In this document: one piece after another, positions 14,846 to 23,574 of the stretch
Layout: every line of letters starts with the position of its first letter
Position numbering within the stretch: the stretch's first letter is position 1
Virus record (IMG/VR): IMGVR_UViG_3300025070_000022
Location: 1 to 64,000 of that record
DNA from: a virus
Reading direction: 5' to 3' (one strand)
Length of the DNA stretch: 64,000 nucleotides
Notes under the pieces: generated by a model
The model's input: only the letters and a program-made list of their open reading frames with translations
Told to the model about the DNA's origin: nothing
The model's database searches: none
Made by a program: the position numbers and the translations under genes

Positions 14846-15112
14846 ATGAACACAAGAAATAGAGAAAACAAAACACAAGTAGAATTTAAACTGATTGACG
14901 ATGAAAACATGCCGCCTATGGTGATTAGCATGAATGAGAACGATGAACCGAAGGTAGTGTTGAACACACATCACAGAATTTGGATTAGTCTTAACCGCCG
15001 AATTATTGCAGGTATTATTGATAACCTACAAGAAAAGATGGATGAGATTCTTAGTGGCTTCTTACTAGAACAGCGTCAAAACGAGAGAATGGATACGGAG
15101 GAATGGCTCTGA
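14846..15112 (+). CDS. Hypothetical protein, 88 aa
   Basis: Behind GGAGGAATAAAA. Strand-rich N-terminal half (VEFKLIDDENMPPMVISM) and helical C-terminal half. Overlaps the next gene by ten bases. Unrecognised. Confidence 0.6.
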   Translation: MNTRNRENKTQVEFKLIDDENMPPMVISMNENDEPKVVLNTHHRIWISLNRRIIAGIIDNLQEKMDEILSGFLLEQRQNERMDTEEWL

Positions 15113-16188
15113 AGAAGTTCAAGAGAGAACTAGGCAATGGCCGATGGGACCAAGCACTAAAGCGTGAACTTACCTTTCTATCCGAGGCTGATAACTACGA
15201 TGATGCTAAACTAGAATGGGAGGCTACTGGTGAGTGTTGGTGGTGGAATGGTGAAGATAATGCTGAAATACCCGAATGGATTAGAGACTATGGCTACTGT
15301 CTTTGTGGCCACAGCATTGTTTATCACTTCGCTATTCGTAATACTATCACTGGACTTACTATGGCTGTTGGTTCCGACCACATCAACTCCTATCTTATCT
15401 TGAAAGAGATTGAAAAGAATACTGGCATTGATAGGAAACTTATCACAGACGCTATGATTGAAGAATGGATTTCTGTTCGTATTGAAGGAATGAAGAATGA
15501 AGCATGGTGGTCTAAACACGGTGAGGATTTTGTTGAGAAGTTCACAGCAGTACGAGAATTGGACTTACGGTTGAATGTCAAAAGTACTTGGAAAGGTACT
15601 AAATTACGAAAGAGGGCTAACGACGATGGTATTGCTTCTATTGTTTGGAGATGGAACCATCCCGATAATCGTAGGGCGCAGATAAATGGAAGGGGTTATC
15701 CTAACAAGTCATTGTTAGCCGACCTAGACTATTTTTACAGATTTGTCGGAGGAGCGACAATCAATGGTCGCTCTTTTACAGAAGAAGAGTATGCTGACTA
15801 TCGAAAATCACTAGAAGATAAAAGAACCAAGTGGTCTACTAGTGAAATGTTAGAATGGTATGGTTTTTCCGATAAAGGTTATTTACAAAATTGGGAATTC
15901 CTATCTCCTGCTGAAAAGAATTTCATTAGGAAGTTGCACGATAGTTATTTGATGGCACATCGAAACTCGAATTACATGTCATTAAGTGCAGATGACATTC
16001 AAACTATCAAGCGTTTTATTGAATCGCCGGATGATTGGCTAATTGAAAAGGCGCAAGAGTTGAACATGGAGAACAGCGACATAGAAAGATTCTCCAAACT
16101 ACAACTAGGACGGGCTATTGCTCTAGAGCAAGCCCAACAGAAAAGGGAAAGTGACCGCTTAAATAGTGGTAGGACATGGGAGAAATGA
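15103..16188 (+). CDS. Zinc-finger phage-type protein, 361 aa
   Basis: Residues about 66-100 hold CLCGHSIVYHF followed by an N-x-x-TG stretch and VGSDHI, a pattern common in phage proteins of unknown role (C-x-CG-x-x-I ... N-x-x-TG ... VG-x-x-C/H-I). The remainder is helical and charged, rich in Trp. Possibly nucleic-acid binding. Preceded by an overlapping gene and followed 13 bases later by the ubiquitin-like gene. Confidence 0.65.
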   Translation: MALKKFKRELGNGRWDQALKRELTFLSEADNYDDAKLEWEATGECWWWNGEDNAEIPEWIRDYGYCLCGHSIVYHFAIRNTITGLTMAVGSDHINSYLILKEIEKNTGIDRKLITDAMIEEWISVRIEGMKNEAWWSKHGEDFVEKFTAVRELDLRLNVKSTWKGTKLRKRANDDGIASIVWRWNHPDNRRAQINGRGYPNKSLLADLDYFYRFVGGATINGRSFTEEEYADYRKSLEDKRTKWSTSEMLEWYGFSDKGYLQNWEFLSPAEKNFIRKLHDSYLMAHRNSNYMSLSADDIQTIKRFIESPDDWLIEKAQELNMENSDIERFSKLQLGRAIALEQAQQKRESDRLNSGRTWEK

Positions 16189-16201
16189 GAAAGGTGATAT
16201 T

Positions 16202-16408
16202 ATGATTACACTACGAATTTTAAACGAAACAGGACACACACAAGTTGAGATGGCTTCTTCCGAAGTCATTGAACAAATCGACAACCATCCGACACACTGG
16301 ATTTTTGTCGATGGAGAGATGATTAGCCGTCAAGACCTTGCTGGTATCAATTGGGATACCGTCGCATCTATTGACCTAACCCCCGCTATTGTCGGAGGTT
16401 CTCTCTGA
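16202..16408 (+). CDS. Ubiquitin-like beta-grasp protein ending in GG-SL
   Basis: 68 aa from ATG 16202 (MITLRILNETG). The layout follows the beta-grasp fold: strand 1 ITLRILN, strand 2 TQVEMAS, helix SEVIEQIDN, strand HWIFVDGEMIS (compare ubiquitin's IFAGKQL), a loop NWDTVA and last strand SIDLTPAIVGG. The di-glycine is followed by only two residues (SL), as in precursors that a protease trims. An E1-like enzyme and a JAMM protease are encoded within 4 kb on the same strand. Likely a protein modifier or a sulfur carrier; experimental proof is absent. Confidence 0.6.
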   Translation: MITLRILNETGHTQVEMASSEVIEQIDNHPTHWIFVDGEMISRQDLAGINWDTVASIDLTPAIVGGSL

Positions 16409-16452
16409 GGTTGTCCTCTCCCCCATAACCAAAACTTTCCCCAAGTGAAACT

Positions 16453-16743
16453 ATGGCTCTCTTCCGAGATTTCGATGAGTGTAAGAAACTCGCTGTTCTT
16501 ATTCTTGACGATTTCTTGGAAGAGAGTCACCCCGATTACCAAAGAGTAGTCGAAAGAATCCGCTACGAAGAAACGAGCGGAAGAACAAGTAAGGCCCAAT
16601 GCTACATGGTCATTACAAAAATAAAACAAGCCCTATGGAATAGCAATATTGCTGTAGAAATAGGGTTTCATGCCTACCTAGAAAGAAAGGTAGTTCAAAA
16701 AAGATTCATTTTAGAATACCAAGAGGCGAATAAAGATGAGTAA
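16453..16743 (+). CDS. Hypothetical protein, 96 aa
   Basis: Begins MALFRDFDECKKLAVLI; helical, with no recognised motif. No clear ribosome-binding site in the 44-base gap after the ubiquitin-like gene, so the start may be weakly used. Overlaps the next gene. Confidence 0.55.
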   Translation: MALFRDFDECKKLAVLILDDFLEESHPDYQRVVERIRYEETSGRTSKAQCYMVITKIKQALWNSNIAVEIGFHAYLERKVVQKRFILEYQEANKDE

Positions 16744-16894
16744 AAACCCAGAATATACTAACAACAATCGAGGTCGCCCTATAGCGACCAAATGCAGAGT
16801 TTGTGGCGGCTCTTTAATAACACCACAAGACATGAAATTAGAGGCGCATGAACCCTGCCTCAAACAATACAAATCAAAAACATACATGATGTGA
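16736..16894 (+). CDS. 52-aa zinc-finger protein
   Basis: Begins MSKNPEYTNNNRGRPIATK, then CRVCGGSL and HEPC, consistent with a C-C-H-C zinc finger. The basic N-terminus could contact nucleic acid. Coupled by ATG overlap upstream. Confidence 0.6.
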   Translation: MSKNPEYTNNNRGRPIATKCRVCGGSLITPQDMKLEAHEPCLKQYKSKTYMM

Positions 16895-16898
16895 TAAT

Positions 16899-18188
16899 AT
16901 GCAAAGAACAATTAGATTTAATCGAGACATTACTCATGGTGGGCCGCTAACTTGTACGGTCCACTTTGAATACGAAGGGCAAATAATACAATGGACTCAG
17001 CACCAAGTAGGGTCTGTCTTCTCTTTCGACGCCAATGCTTTAGGGTCTGCTGACCCTATCTTAGAACAATGCACCTCCGCCTTTTATAGTACTCTAAAAG
17101 GAGCATATTCTAGAACCCAATGGTATAGAACTACAGCCCATTTGCGTAGAACTTTAGTGGCTGACGATATTATGTTTATCGTATCTTTCCCTACTTCCGG
17201 CCATACTGCTGAAGTCATAATCTCTAAGAAAGGTAGTTCCTATTCTATTAATGGAATTACTATGGCTAGAAAGCAAATAGCCCCTGTCTTGGCCCGTATT
17301 CTATTGGACCTTAATGCTAAGAGCAAGAGAAAGGTAATGACCTATAGAGATTGTAGAAATGTTGTCACTTCTGCGATTACAGTTCCCGAAGACATTCGAT
17401 ATGTACTAACTTCCCGACTACCTTACACTTACTATAGAGAAGGTAACACTGTCCAAGTGAGGCTAAAGGTTATGCAAATATCGGATGATGATTATGCCAT
17501 TGAGATTAGTTCTAATGTATGGGGTAAAATATCTTCAAAGAACTTATTGACTCTCATAGGATTCTATCGACACGGGAAGAAAGTCGGTAATTGGAAGTTC
17601 CTAAGCCCCAAGACTTTGTTTGAACGGCTAGTTGGTAGAGAACCTACAGACTCGGAAGTGAAACTAATGCATGCCTTCCTAGAACAAAACCGCTCGGAGA
17701 AGTTAGTACAAGAGAGAGCAATGACTTTGTTAGATGATTTGCTAAAACAATACCCTACTAGAGTCATTAGAAACGATTGTGCAGAAATGATTAGAATAAT
17801 CGTTTTGGGTAAATCTTGTGATTGGTTGCTAACTGGTAGCAAAGAATCTTTGAATCGAGTTACGATAGGCCCACAAGCAGTGGCGACTAGAACCATGTTG
17901 AATGAAACTTCTTCGGAGGGTGAAGGCTTTACTCAAATGAAGTGGGGTAGTAGTATTTGTATTAATACTGGAGGGAAGAACCCTTCCCTTGGCGACCAAT
18001 TTGCATCTAGAATTCTTTCCCTATTGAATGATACTATTACAATAGGTAGGGTTAGTACTCTAAGTTCTTACCTACACAAAGAGAAACCTAGGTTGGTTTT
18101 TGAGAATTTGAAAACCCGTCACTTTGCTAGTGATTTTAATGGAGATGTAAATAATGAATTGCTTAGAATGCCAGTCGAAGAAGTTTAG
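16899..18188 (+). CDS. Hypothetical protein, 429 aa
   Basis: Long, well-supported gene between the ubiquitin-like and TFB genes. Begins MQRTIRFNRDITHGG. Mixed alpha/beta; a middle helical segment (RAMTLLDDLLKQYPTRVIR) and a C-terminal SSICINTGGKNPSLGD stretch stand out, but no family is recognised. The end overlaps the TFB start by 35 bases. No cysteine or histidine pattern of an E2 enzyme was seen. Confidence 0.75.
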   Translation: MQRTIRFNRDITHGGPLTCTVHFEYEGQIIQWTQHQVGSVFSFDANALGSADPILEQCTSAFYSTLKGAYSRTQWYRTTAHLRRTLVADDIMFIVSFPTSGHTAEVIISKKGSSYSINGITMARKQIAPVLARILLDLNAKSKRKVMTYRDCRNVVTSAITVPEDIRYVLTSRLPYTYYREGNTVQVRLKVMQISDDDYAIEISSNVWGKISSKNLLTLIGFYRHGKKVGNWKFLSPKTLFERLVGREPTDSEVKLMHAFLEQNRSEKLVQERAMTLLDDLLKQYPTRVIRNDCAEMIRIIVLGKSCDWLLTGSKESLNRVTIGPQAVATRTMLNETSSEGEGFTQMKWGSSICINTGGKNPSLGDQFASRILSLLNDTITIGRVSTLSSYLHKEKPRLVFENLKTRHFASDFNGDVNNELLRMPVEEV

Positions 18189-19020
18189 TTTTGATGAGAA
18201 TTTAGGTGAAATGATTTGTGTAGATTGTGGCTTAGTTATGGTCACAGAACCCTTTGAGCAAGGCGTGTATTTACAAGATAACCAAGGCTCCATAATTAGG
18301 GAGAGATGGTCTTCCAATCTACATGAAATGGGACTACAAACAATAAAGAAAAAGACCATATCCTTCGCTCAAATTGAAAACAAAGCAGTGTATAAAGGAG
18401 TTTCAATGTGTAGGCTATTAATGGCTTCTCTAAAGATACCAAGGACTTCTGTCGTCTTTACTTCAGTCGAGGAACTGTATTTGTCATTATACCGAAGACA
18501 TACCTTCACTACAATACCTCTTGAAGATAGGGCGGCGGCACTAGTCTACTATTCTTTGAAGAATGAAGCACTGCCTTTCACGCTAAAAGAAGTGTGTGCA
18601 GAATTCGAGTGTAATAAGAGACTCGTATTTAAGTTGGCTAGGAAAATAGCAAAGGAAGAAAACAATACGGGAGTATTCCTAATAAAAGAATGTAGACCAT
18701 TTGCTGAAAAATATGCTATGTTGTTAGTAGAAGAACTAACCCACTACCCTTCTTATCTAAGAAAGGTTTCGCAGTTATCAATTTATTTTGATAACTTACT
18801 CTCTAAATCTAGTGAGAACATAAAACCAAGCACTCCAGCCGCCTACTGTTCTATTGTGGCTACTATGGAGAACATGAACATAACGAACAAGAAAATAGAA
18901 TCGGTTAGTGGTATTGGGTATGATGCCATTGGCCGAGAAGCCAAGAGACTTCTAAAAATAATTAATACCAATAAAAAACAAATAAAAGGAAAGGGAATAG
19001 AATGCCTAGAAAAATACTAA
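18154..19020 (+). CDS. tfb: Transcription initiation factor TFB (TFIIB-like)
   Basis: 288 aa. The N-terminal zinc ribbon (CLEC at 3-6, CVDCG near 22-26) matches the TFIIB ribbon that docks on RNA polymerase. A B-reader-like linker contains a conserved IRERW stretch. Two cyclin-like repeats follow: RAAALVYYSLKNEALPFTLKEV and the region around STPAAYCSIVATMEN. TFB recruits archaeal RNA polymerase to TBP-bound promoters. A viral copy would let the virus prefer its own promoters. It overlaps the E1-like gene. Confidence 0.88.
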   Translation: MNCLECQSKKFSFDENLGEMICVDCGLVMVTEPFEQGVYLQDNQGSIIRERWSSNLHEMGLQTIKKKTISFAQIENKAVYKGVSMCRLLMASLKIPRTSVVFTSVEELYLSLYRRHTFTTIPLEDRAAALVYYSLKNEALPFTLKEVCAEFECNKRLVFKLARKIAKEENNTGVFLIKECRPFAEKYAMLLVEELTHYPSYLRKVSQLSIYFDNLLSKSSENIKPSTPAAYCSIVATMENMNITNKKIESVSGIGYDAIGREAKRLLKIINTNKKQIKGKGIECLEKY

Positions 19021-19595
19021 TAATCGGAGCCGGTGGAATTGGGAGTTATCTCATTGACACCTTGAACAACCTAACAGGAAATGGAAGTTACGAGCGGGAA
19101 CTCTACGAGATTACCGTAAGCGACCCCGACACTGTAGAAGAAAAGAATGTGACATACCAACGCTTTACAACAGATAATGTTGGAAAGAACAAAGCGTTTG
19201 TTATGAAGTCTAACTATGAACAAGTAAAGATTGGAAACAAATATCCAATTTTAGTTGACGACCAATTGAAAGGATATGACCTAGTGGTTTGTTGCGTTGA
19301 TAATTTGAACACACGACGCATGCTATACAAGGCAAATGTAGAAGAAGTAAAGTGGCTAGACCTTCGTTCACAAGGAAGAAACGCCGCAATGATTTCTTAC
19401 TTAGCAGAACCAAACACCTATGATTCGCTATTGGCTGGTCCGGATGGTTCTTTCTCATGTCAAGGAGATTCTTGGGATGGTAGCAAGGAAGGTATTCATT
19501 TCATGCATGCTGTAATTGCTAGTATAGGCGCACAGTGGATACAACGCTGGTTTGTTGGAGAGAGTGTTAATGCGTTTATGGTGGTGAATGTATGA
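19002..19595 (+). CDS. E1-like ThiF/MoeB-family adenylyltransferase
   Basis: 197 aa. The Rossmann ATP site is IIGAGGIGS (residues about 6-14), followed by SDPDTVEEKNVTYQRF (D, N and R positions of the ThiF family), VGKNKA, and DLVVCCVDNLNTRRML. A lone cysteine in FSCQGDSW (about 148) could be the thioester cysteine. The family adenylates the C-terminal glycine of ubiquitin-like proteins. It lacks the CxxC zinc pairs of MoeB and is short, so it may be a minimal E1. Encoded just upstream of the JAMM protease. Confidence 0.85.
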   Translation: MPRKILIIGAGGIGSYLIDTLNNLTGNGSYERELYEITVSDPDTVEEKNVTYQRFTTDNVGKNKAFVMKSNYEQVKIGNKYPILVDDQLKGYDLVVCCVDNLNTRRMLYKANVEEVKWLDLRSQGRNAAMISYLAEPNTYDSLLAGPDGSFSCQGDSWDGSKEGIHFMHAVIASIGAQWIQRWFVGESVNAFMVVNV

Positions 19596-19849
19596 AGTGT
19601 TGTGTTTGTAAAGGCGACATACAAGAGCATAGTCACAACGGTAAAGTCTATTGGACGGAAGGGCATAACGCACAACCTTTGGTAGATGGCCGTTGCTGTG
19701 ACGATTGTAATAATTATGTGGTCGGATTTAGAATATTCTGTTTCACCAATCAATCTTTAAATAAAGAAGAATGGGGAATACAAAAACTACGATACATACA
19801 AGCGGCAGTTCAAGAGCAACTAATTAGAAGTAAGGAGGAAGAGGAATGA
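19592..19849 (+). CDS. Zinc-ribbon protein, 85 aa
   Basis: CCVCKGDIQ, GHNAQPL and CCDDCNN form the pattern of a small phage zinc-ribbon family (C-x-x-C ... GHNA-x-P ... GRCC-x-x-CN). It lies between the E1-like and JAMM genes with four-base overlaps on both sides, so it is cotranslated with them. Whether it takes part in the modifier pathway is unknown. Confidence 0.7.
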   Translation: MKCCVCKGDIQEHSHNGKVYWTEGHNAQPLVDGRCCDDCNNYVVGFRIFCFTNQSLNKEEWGIQKLRYIQAAVQEQLIRSKEEEE

Positions 19850-20436
19850 GTAGAAGCGGAGATTGGTACATAAAAGTACACGGAGAAGACGACGATAGAC
19901 ATGACTGGGGTGAAGCAGAAGCAGACCACGAAGCGCACTGTCAAGGTCTAATCGAGAAATTGATTAGAGATGGTTTTGATGGCGATTGGTCAGCAGTAGC
20001 ATTTCACAATTCTATTTGGGAGGCATCTACTGAAATTCTTAATGGATTGGAAGTACAAGTTGTTGTAGATGGTAAAGATAATCTACACATTTCTTTTGGT
20101 ACTGCTGGTTTTGTTTCCTTCAAGGTTGACCCTGTTGGAATGACTCTACCGATTAAGTGCTGGATTCATACTCACCCTTTCGGCTCTGCTTACTTTAGTG
20201 GTACTGACTGGAATACAGTTGGCAAGTGGGAGCCTTTGATGCACAATGCTATTGTTCTAGGTGGCATAGGTCACTATGGCATTTGGAATAATAAGCACCC
20301 CAAACATCTTGACATCTATCGTAATTTTGAATACGACAGAAGGCAACATAAGCGAGAATACAAACCTGCTGAAATTAAAACGACTATCAATGAAATGCTA
20401 CTAGAGAAGAATTGGGATAGAGGTGAAGAAGAATGA
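19846..20436 (+). CDS. JAMM/MPN+ metalloprotease (JAB-like)
   Basis: 196 aa. The signature H-x-H-x7-S-x-x-D is complete in IHTHPFGSAYFSGTDW (about residues 104-119), the zinc site of JAB1/MPN+ isopeptidases and of prokaryotic proteases that process ubiquitin-like proteins. An acidic, His-rich N-terminal region (about 1-45) precedes it. The likely task is trimming the SL tail of the ubiquitin-like precursor or removing the modifier from targets. Ends RGEEE with a coupled downstream start. Confidence 0.82.
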   Translation: MSRSGDWYIKVHGEDDDRHDWGEAEADHEAHCQGLIEKLIRDGFDGDWSAVAFHNSIWEASTEILNGLEVQVVVDGKDNLHISFGTAGFVSFKVDPVGMTLPIKCWIHTHPFGSAYFSGTDWNTVGKWEPLMHNAIVLGGIGHYGIWNNKHPKHLDIYRNFEYDRRQHKREYKPAEIKTTINEMLLEKNWDRGEEE

Positions 20437-20573
20437 AGCAAAGCGAAGCAGAGAACATGGACGATGAAGATTTTAGAGAATGGTGGATAAACGAAGTGAG
20501 TGGTATTCCCAAAGGCGAATTGATTCAACTGTTTATGACTGTCGAATGGCAACTCATAGAGGTGGATAAATGA
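20433..20573 (+). CDS. 46-aa acidic protein
   Basis: Begins MKQSEAENMDDEDF; helical, acidic. ATGA overlaps on both sides. Function unknown. Confidence 0.5.
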   Translation: MKQSEAENMDDEDFREWWINEVSGIPKGELIQLFMTVEWQLIEVDK

Positions 20574-21160
20574 ATATATTTGCATTAACCAAAGACCCAG
20601 TACTATCAGCACAACAGATGTTAGACAAGCATGTGGTAAAAATGCCAACAGAAAGTTGTCAAATGTTGCACACAAACAGTCTGTATTTCCATTACAAAAG
20701 CGTTTATGGTACAGAACCTTCTCTCAAAGAATTGAAAGAATTTCATGTATTCATCAACTCTAAATTGATGAAGCCAGCCATGCTCAATCATCCTAGCACT
20801 ATTTGGGCAAGAACAACAAAGGCTAACTACATGTGGCTCTACAAACATGCCATTGCTCTATGTAAAGAATACACATTTAGGTATGGTAAGATTCACGGTA
20901 CAGAAAAAAGAATTGGCGACAGTTTCACTTTCTCTTATGAAGAAGAGGACTTAACTCCTGTGTCTATTGCTATGGCTGATATTTACCGTCTACCAAAGGA
21001 AAGACACAGTTGGGACTTTGTTATCAAGTCTTATCGTCACTATTACCTACAAGGTAAGTGGGACTTTGCTACTTGGAAAAAAGATAGAAGACCGGAATGG
21101 TGGCCCGAAAATCACTATCATAATATGATAAAGAATAGAAAACCCTTTGGAGGTAATTGA
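20570..21160 (+). CDS. Conserved-looking phage protein, 196 aa
   Basis: Begins MNIFALTKDPVLSAQQMLDKHVVKM. The D-P-x-x-S/A-A-Q-x-x-x-D-K-H-V-V-K-M opening recalls a protein family widespread in phages whose role is not settled. Later conserved-looking parts include HPSTIWART and the Trp-rich C-terminus. Possibly a DNA-acting enzyme. No catalytic assignment is made. Confidence 0.65.
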   Translation: MNIFALTKDPVLSAQQMLDKHVVKMPTESCQMLHTNSLYFHYKSVYGTEPSLKELKEFHVFINSKLMKPAMLNHPSTIWARTTKANYMWLYKHAIALCKEYTFRYGKIHGTEKRIGDSFTFSYEEEDLTPVSIAMADIYRLPKERHSWDFVIKSYRHYYLQGKWDFATWKKDRRPEWWPENHYHNMIKNRKPFGGN

Positions 21161-21161
21161 A

Positions 21162-21380
21162 ATGGAATATACACATGAAGATATTGGAAAAATAGTTGAA
21201 GTCACAGCATCCGATGGAACTTACATTGATGAAAGAGTTGTCACAGTACATTGTTCTGTTTGTGGTGCTTCTTTCATTGGGTTGATACGACACGCCGGAG
21301 GGTTTCTCGCTGGCCATACTGCCTTCCATACTTGGGAATTTCAAATGGAAATGGAAGCAGACAATGGAATGACTACTTGA
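21162..21380 (+). CDS. 72-aa zinc-finger protein
   Basis: Start at ATG 21162 (MEYTHEDIGKIVEV). CSVCG followed by RHAGGFLAGHTAFH gives a C2H2-like zinc finger. Function unknown. Confidence 0.6.
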   Translation: MEYTHEDIGKIVEVTASDGTYIDERVVTVHCSVCGASFIGLIRHAGGFLAGHTAFHTWEFQMEMEADNGMTT

Positions 21381-21417
21381 TGTTGTAGGTTAAATACTGA
21401 AAGGAGATGAGATAATT

Positions 21418-21636
21418 ATGAAGGCAATTGGAAATTGGGTGATACTGAAAACACAAGAAGAAGTTAGCGGTAGCGGCATTGTTTCTATAAATGATAATAT
21501 TTGTTTGGTTGTTGACTGCAACTATGATGATAGTATTGTTGGAAAGAAAGCAATCTACAATGCTAGTGGCAACCACTTCACTTACAATGAATTCATCATC
21601 GTTGAATGGAAGGACATTATGGCGGTGGTTGAGTGA
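21418..21636 (+). CDS. GroES-like co-chaperonin
   Basis: 72 aa, directly upstream of the GroEL-like gene and overlapping it. The Cpn10 layout is visible: AIGNWVILKT opening strand, GSGIVS before the mobile loop position, VVDCN, GKKAIYN, and the closing IVEWKDIMAVVE, comparable to the family's ILAVVE end. It is shorter than GroES (about 95 aa), and the mobile loop appears reduced. Expected role: lid for the virus-encoded group I chaperonin. Confidence 0.65.
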   Translation: MKAIGNWVILKTQEEVSGSGIVSINDNICLVVDCNYDDSIVGKKAIYNASGNHFTYNEFIIVEWKDIMAVVE

Positions 21637-23171
21637 TTCTAAACGGTAAAGAAGTTGGAGAGAAATTGCTAGAAGGTATTAGTTTAGTCGCTGATACTGT
21701 AGCCCCAACATTCGGGCCACAGGCCAAGACTGTAATCCTACAAGGTAATCCTCCAGTCGTAATCAATGACGGCGTTACTATCACTAAGTATGTGCGTTCC
21801 GAAGACCCATATGCTCAGTTGGGAGTCCAACTTGTTCAAGACTTAGCATCAAAGGCTCAATCAAAAGCCGGTGACGGAACAACCACTGCTTGTATTTTGG
21901 CTAGAGCATTATGCAAATCACTACATGAATTTAGAGATGCTAGAAGCATCCACGAATGGAGAACATACCTAACAGATGTTAGAGATGGTCTTCTATCTTA
22001 TTTGGATGATAGTAGTATTCCTGTCACCGACGATGATATTCAAAAGATTGCTACTATTGCGGCCAACAATGATGAAAAACTAGGCGAACTTATTGCTGAG
22101 GTTTTCAAAGCAGTTGGTAGAAACGGAGTAGTTTCTGTCGAAGAAAGTTTAGACTTGAATACTTCCTTTGAGATTAAGGAAGGACTAGAATTAGAGAGTG
22201 GTTACATTAGCCACTTGTTTGCTAATCGAGATAACGGAGATTGTGTTTTAGAGAATCCACTCATCTTATCCACTAACAAAATCATTAGAAAGTTCCAAGA
22301 CATTTTACCTGCTTGTGAATATGCTTCACAGAAAGGAAGACCCCTACTACTAGTTTGTAGGGGACTACAGAACATGGCTTTACAGAATGTCTTGTTGAAT
22401 GTAGCCCAAGGTAGACTCGATGTAGGAGTTATCGAAACTCCCAATTATGGAGATGCACAATTGGATGAACTCAAAGACTTGATAGCCGTTGTTGGTGGTA
22501 AAGCCTATTCCGATGAAGCAGACGACGACCTAAGAATAGTCAACGAGAATACCCTAGGTAGTTGTTCTAAAGTTGTTATTGATAAAGTCAAGACTACTAT
22601 TGTTGGAGGTAACGGAGGAGAGGCAGTTGTTGAAAGAATAGAAGCCTTGAGAAAACTTCACGAATTGGGTACGAATGAATTTGTGAAGGAAAGCATCTCT
22701 AAGAGAATCTCTAGGCTTAGTGGAGGTATCGCAGTAATCCGTGTGGGTGCTGGTTCATCCGTTGAAATGAGAGATACTAAAGAAAGACTTGATGATGCAC
22801 TCAACGCAACTAAGGCCGCTCTAGACGGCGGCTATATTGTAGGTGGTGGACTTACTATCCTAAAGTTCCAAACCCATTGGCCCCAAGAAAAACCTGTTGA
22901 CTATAGAATGTCAATGGCAACACTTCTATCTCCAATAGATACGCTCATGGGTAATAGTGAGTTTCCTCTAGCCGAATATGATATTGTAATTAATAGATGG
23001 ATTGAGGATAAAGAAGGCTGGCAAGGATTCAATGCTAAGGAAGTCACCATTAGTGATTTATTGATTGATGGAATCATTGACCCAACTCTTGTAACAAAGA
23101 GTAGTGTGTCTGCGGCCTTCTCTATTGCCATGATGTTTTTAACAACCGATGTAGCAGTTCTTCTTGAGTGA
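21633..23171 (+). CDS. Group I chaperonin (GroEL/Cpn60-like)
   Basis: 512 aa from GTG 21633. GroEL landmarks: PTFGPQAKTVIL, NDGVTI, KAGDGTTTA (ATP-binding loop, with the catalytic Asp), IAANNDEKLGELIAE, GVVSVEE, the apical region EGLELESGYISHLF and RPLLLVC, then RISRLSGGIAVIRVGA and ALDGGYIVGGG. These match bacterial group I chaperonins rather than the archaeal thermosome. It lacks the Gly-Met tail of GroEL and has an insert after GGG. Probably folds viral structural or replication proteins. Confidence 0.93.
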   Translation: MILNGKEVGEKLLEGISLVADTVAPTFGPQAKTVILQGNPPVVINDGVTITKYVRSEDPYAQLGVQLVQDLASKAQSKAGDGTTTACILARALCKSLHEFRDARSIHEWRTYLTDVRDGLLSYLDDSSIPVTDDDIQKIATIAANNDEKLGELIAEVFKAVGRNGVVSVEESLDLNTSFEIKEGLELESGYISHLFANRDNGDCVLENPLILSTNKIIRKFQDILPACEYASQKGRPLLLVCRGLQNMALQNVLLNVAQGRLDVGVIETPNYGDAQLDELKDLIAVVGGKAYSDEADDDLRIVNENTLGSCSKVVIDKVKTTIVGGNGGEAVVERIEALRKLHELGTNEFVKESISKRISRLSGGIAVIRVGAGSSVEMRDTKERLDDALNATKAALDGGYIVGGGLTILKFQTHWPQEKPVDYRMSMATLLSPIDTLMGNSEFPLAEYDIVINRWIEDKEGWQGFNAKEVTISDLLIDGIIDPTLVTKSSVSAAFSIAMMFLTTDVAVLLE

Positions 23172-23175
23172 TACT

Positions 23176-23574
23176 ATGAAGAGAGCCGTGACTGTAACAT
23201 TACCCGCCCCCTATGCGGCAGAAATAGCCTGTCCTATATGTGAGGGAAATAAATGTCTTGTTTGTAAAATGACAGGAACAATGAAGATTAATGTTGCACC
23301 AAAGATACCGATACAAAGAGCGCACATCATCAAGTATGTTGTTGATAACTTAGTAGAAGTATCCGCAGAAGTCACACGAATGTACGGTCTAGTTCCGGAG
23401 ATAAATACTACTGAAATGGTCGAAGTCAATGGAGAGCAATATGAGATTGTTCAAATCTCCAGTATAGGTGGGGCGTGTTGGATTGCTAATTGTTTATCTA
23501 ATTTAGAATCCCCCCAATATTTCACTAGCAGAAAGACCCTTTCTACATTTAAGGAGGGGATGCAAATTGAGTGA
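23176..23574 (+). CDS. Zinc-binding protein, 132 aa
   Basis: Start at ATG 23176 (MKRAVTVTLPAPY); an upstream TTG at 23164 is possible. CPICEGNKCLVCKMTG is a C4 zinc knuckle like the DnaJ central repeats. The C-terminal half is alpha/beta without a recognised motif. Location after GroEL might hint at a chaperone-linked role. Confidence 0.6.
   Translation: MKRAVTVTLPAPYAAEIACPICEGNKCLVCKMTGTMKINVAPKIPIQRAHIIKYVVDNLVEVSAEVTRMYGLVPEINTTEMVEVNGEQYEIVQISSIGGACWIANCLSNLESPQYFTSRKTLSTFKEGMQIE

Noticed and set aside
21633-23171. Archaeal thermosome (group II chaperonin)
   Set aside because: Motifs around the ATP site and the equatorial end match GroEL, and a Cpn10-like gene lies upstream.
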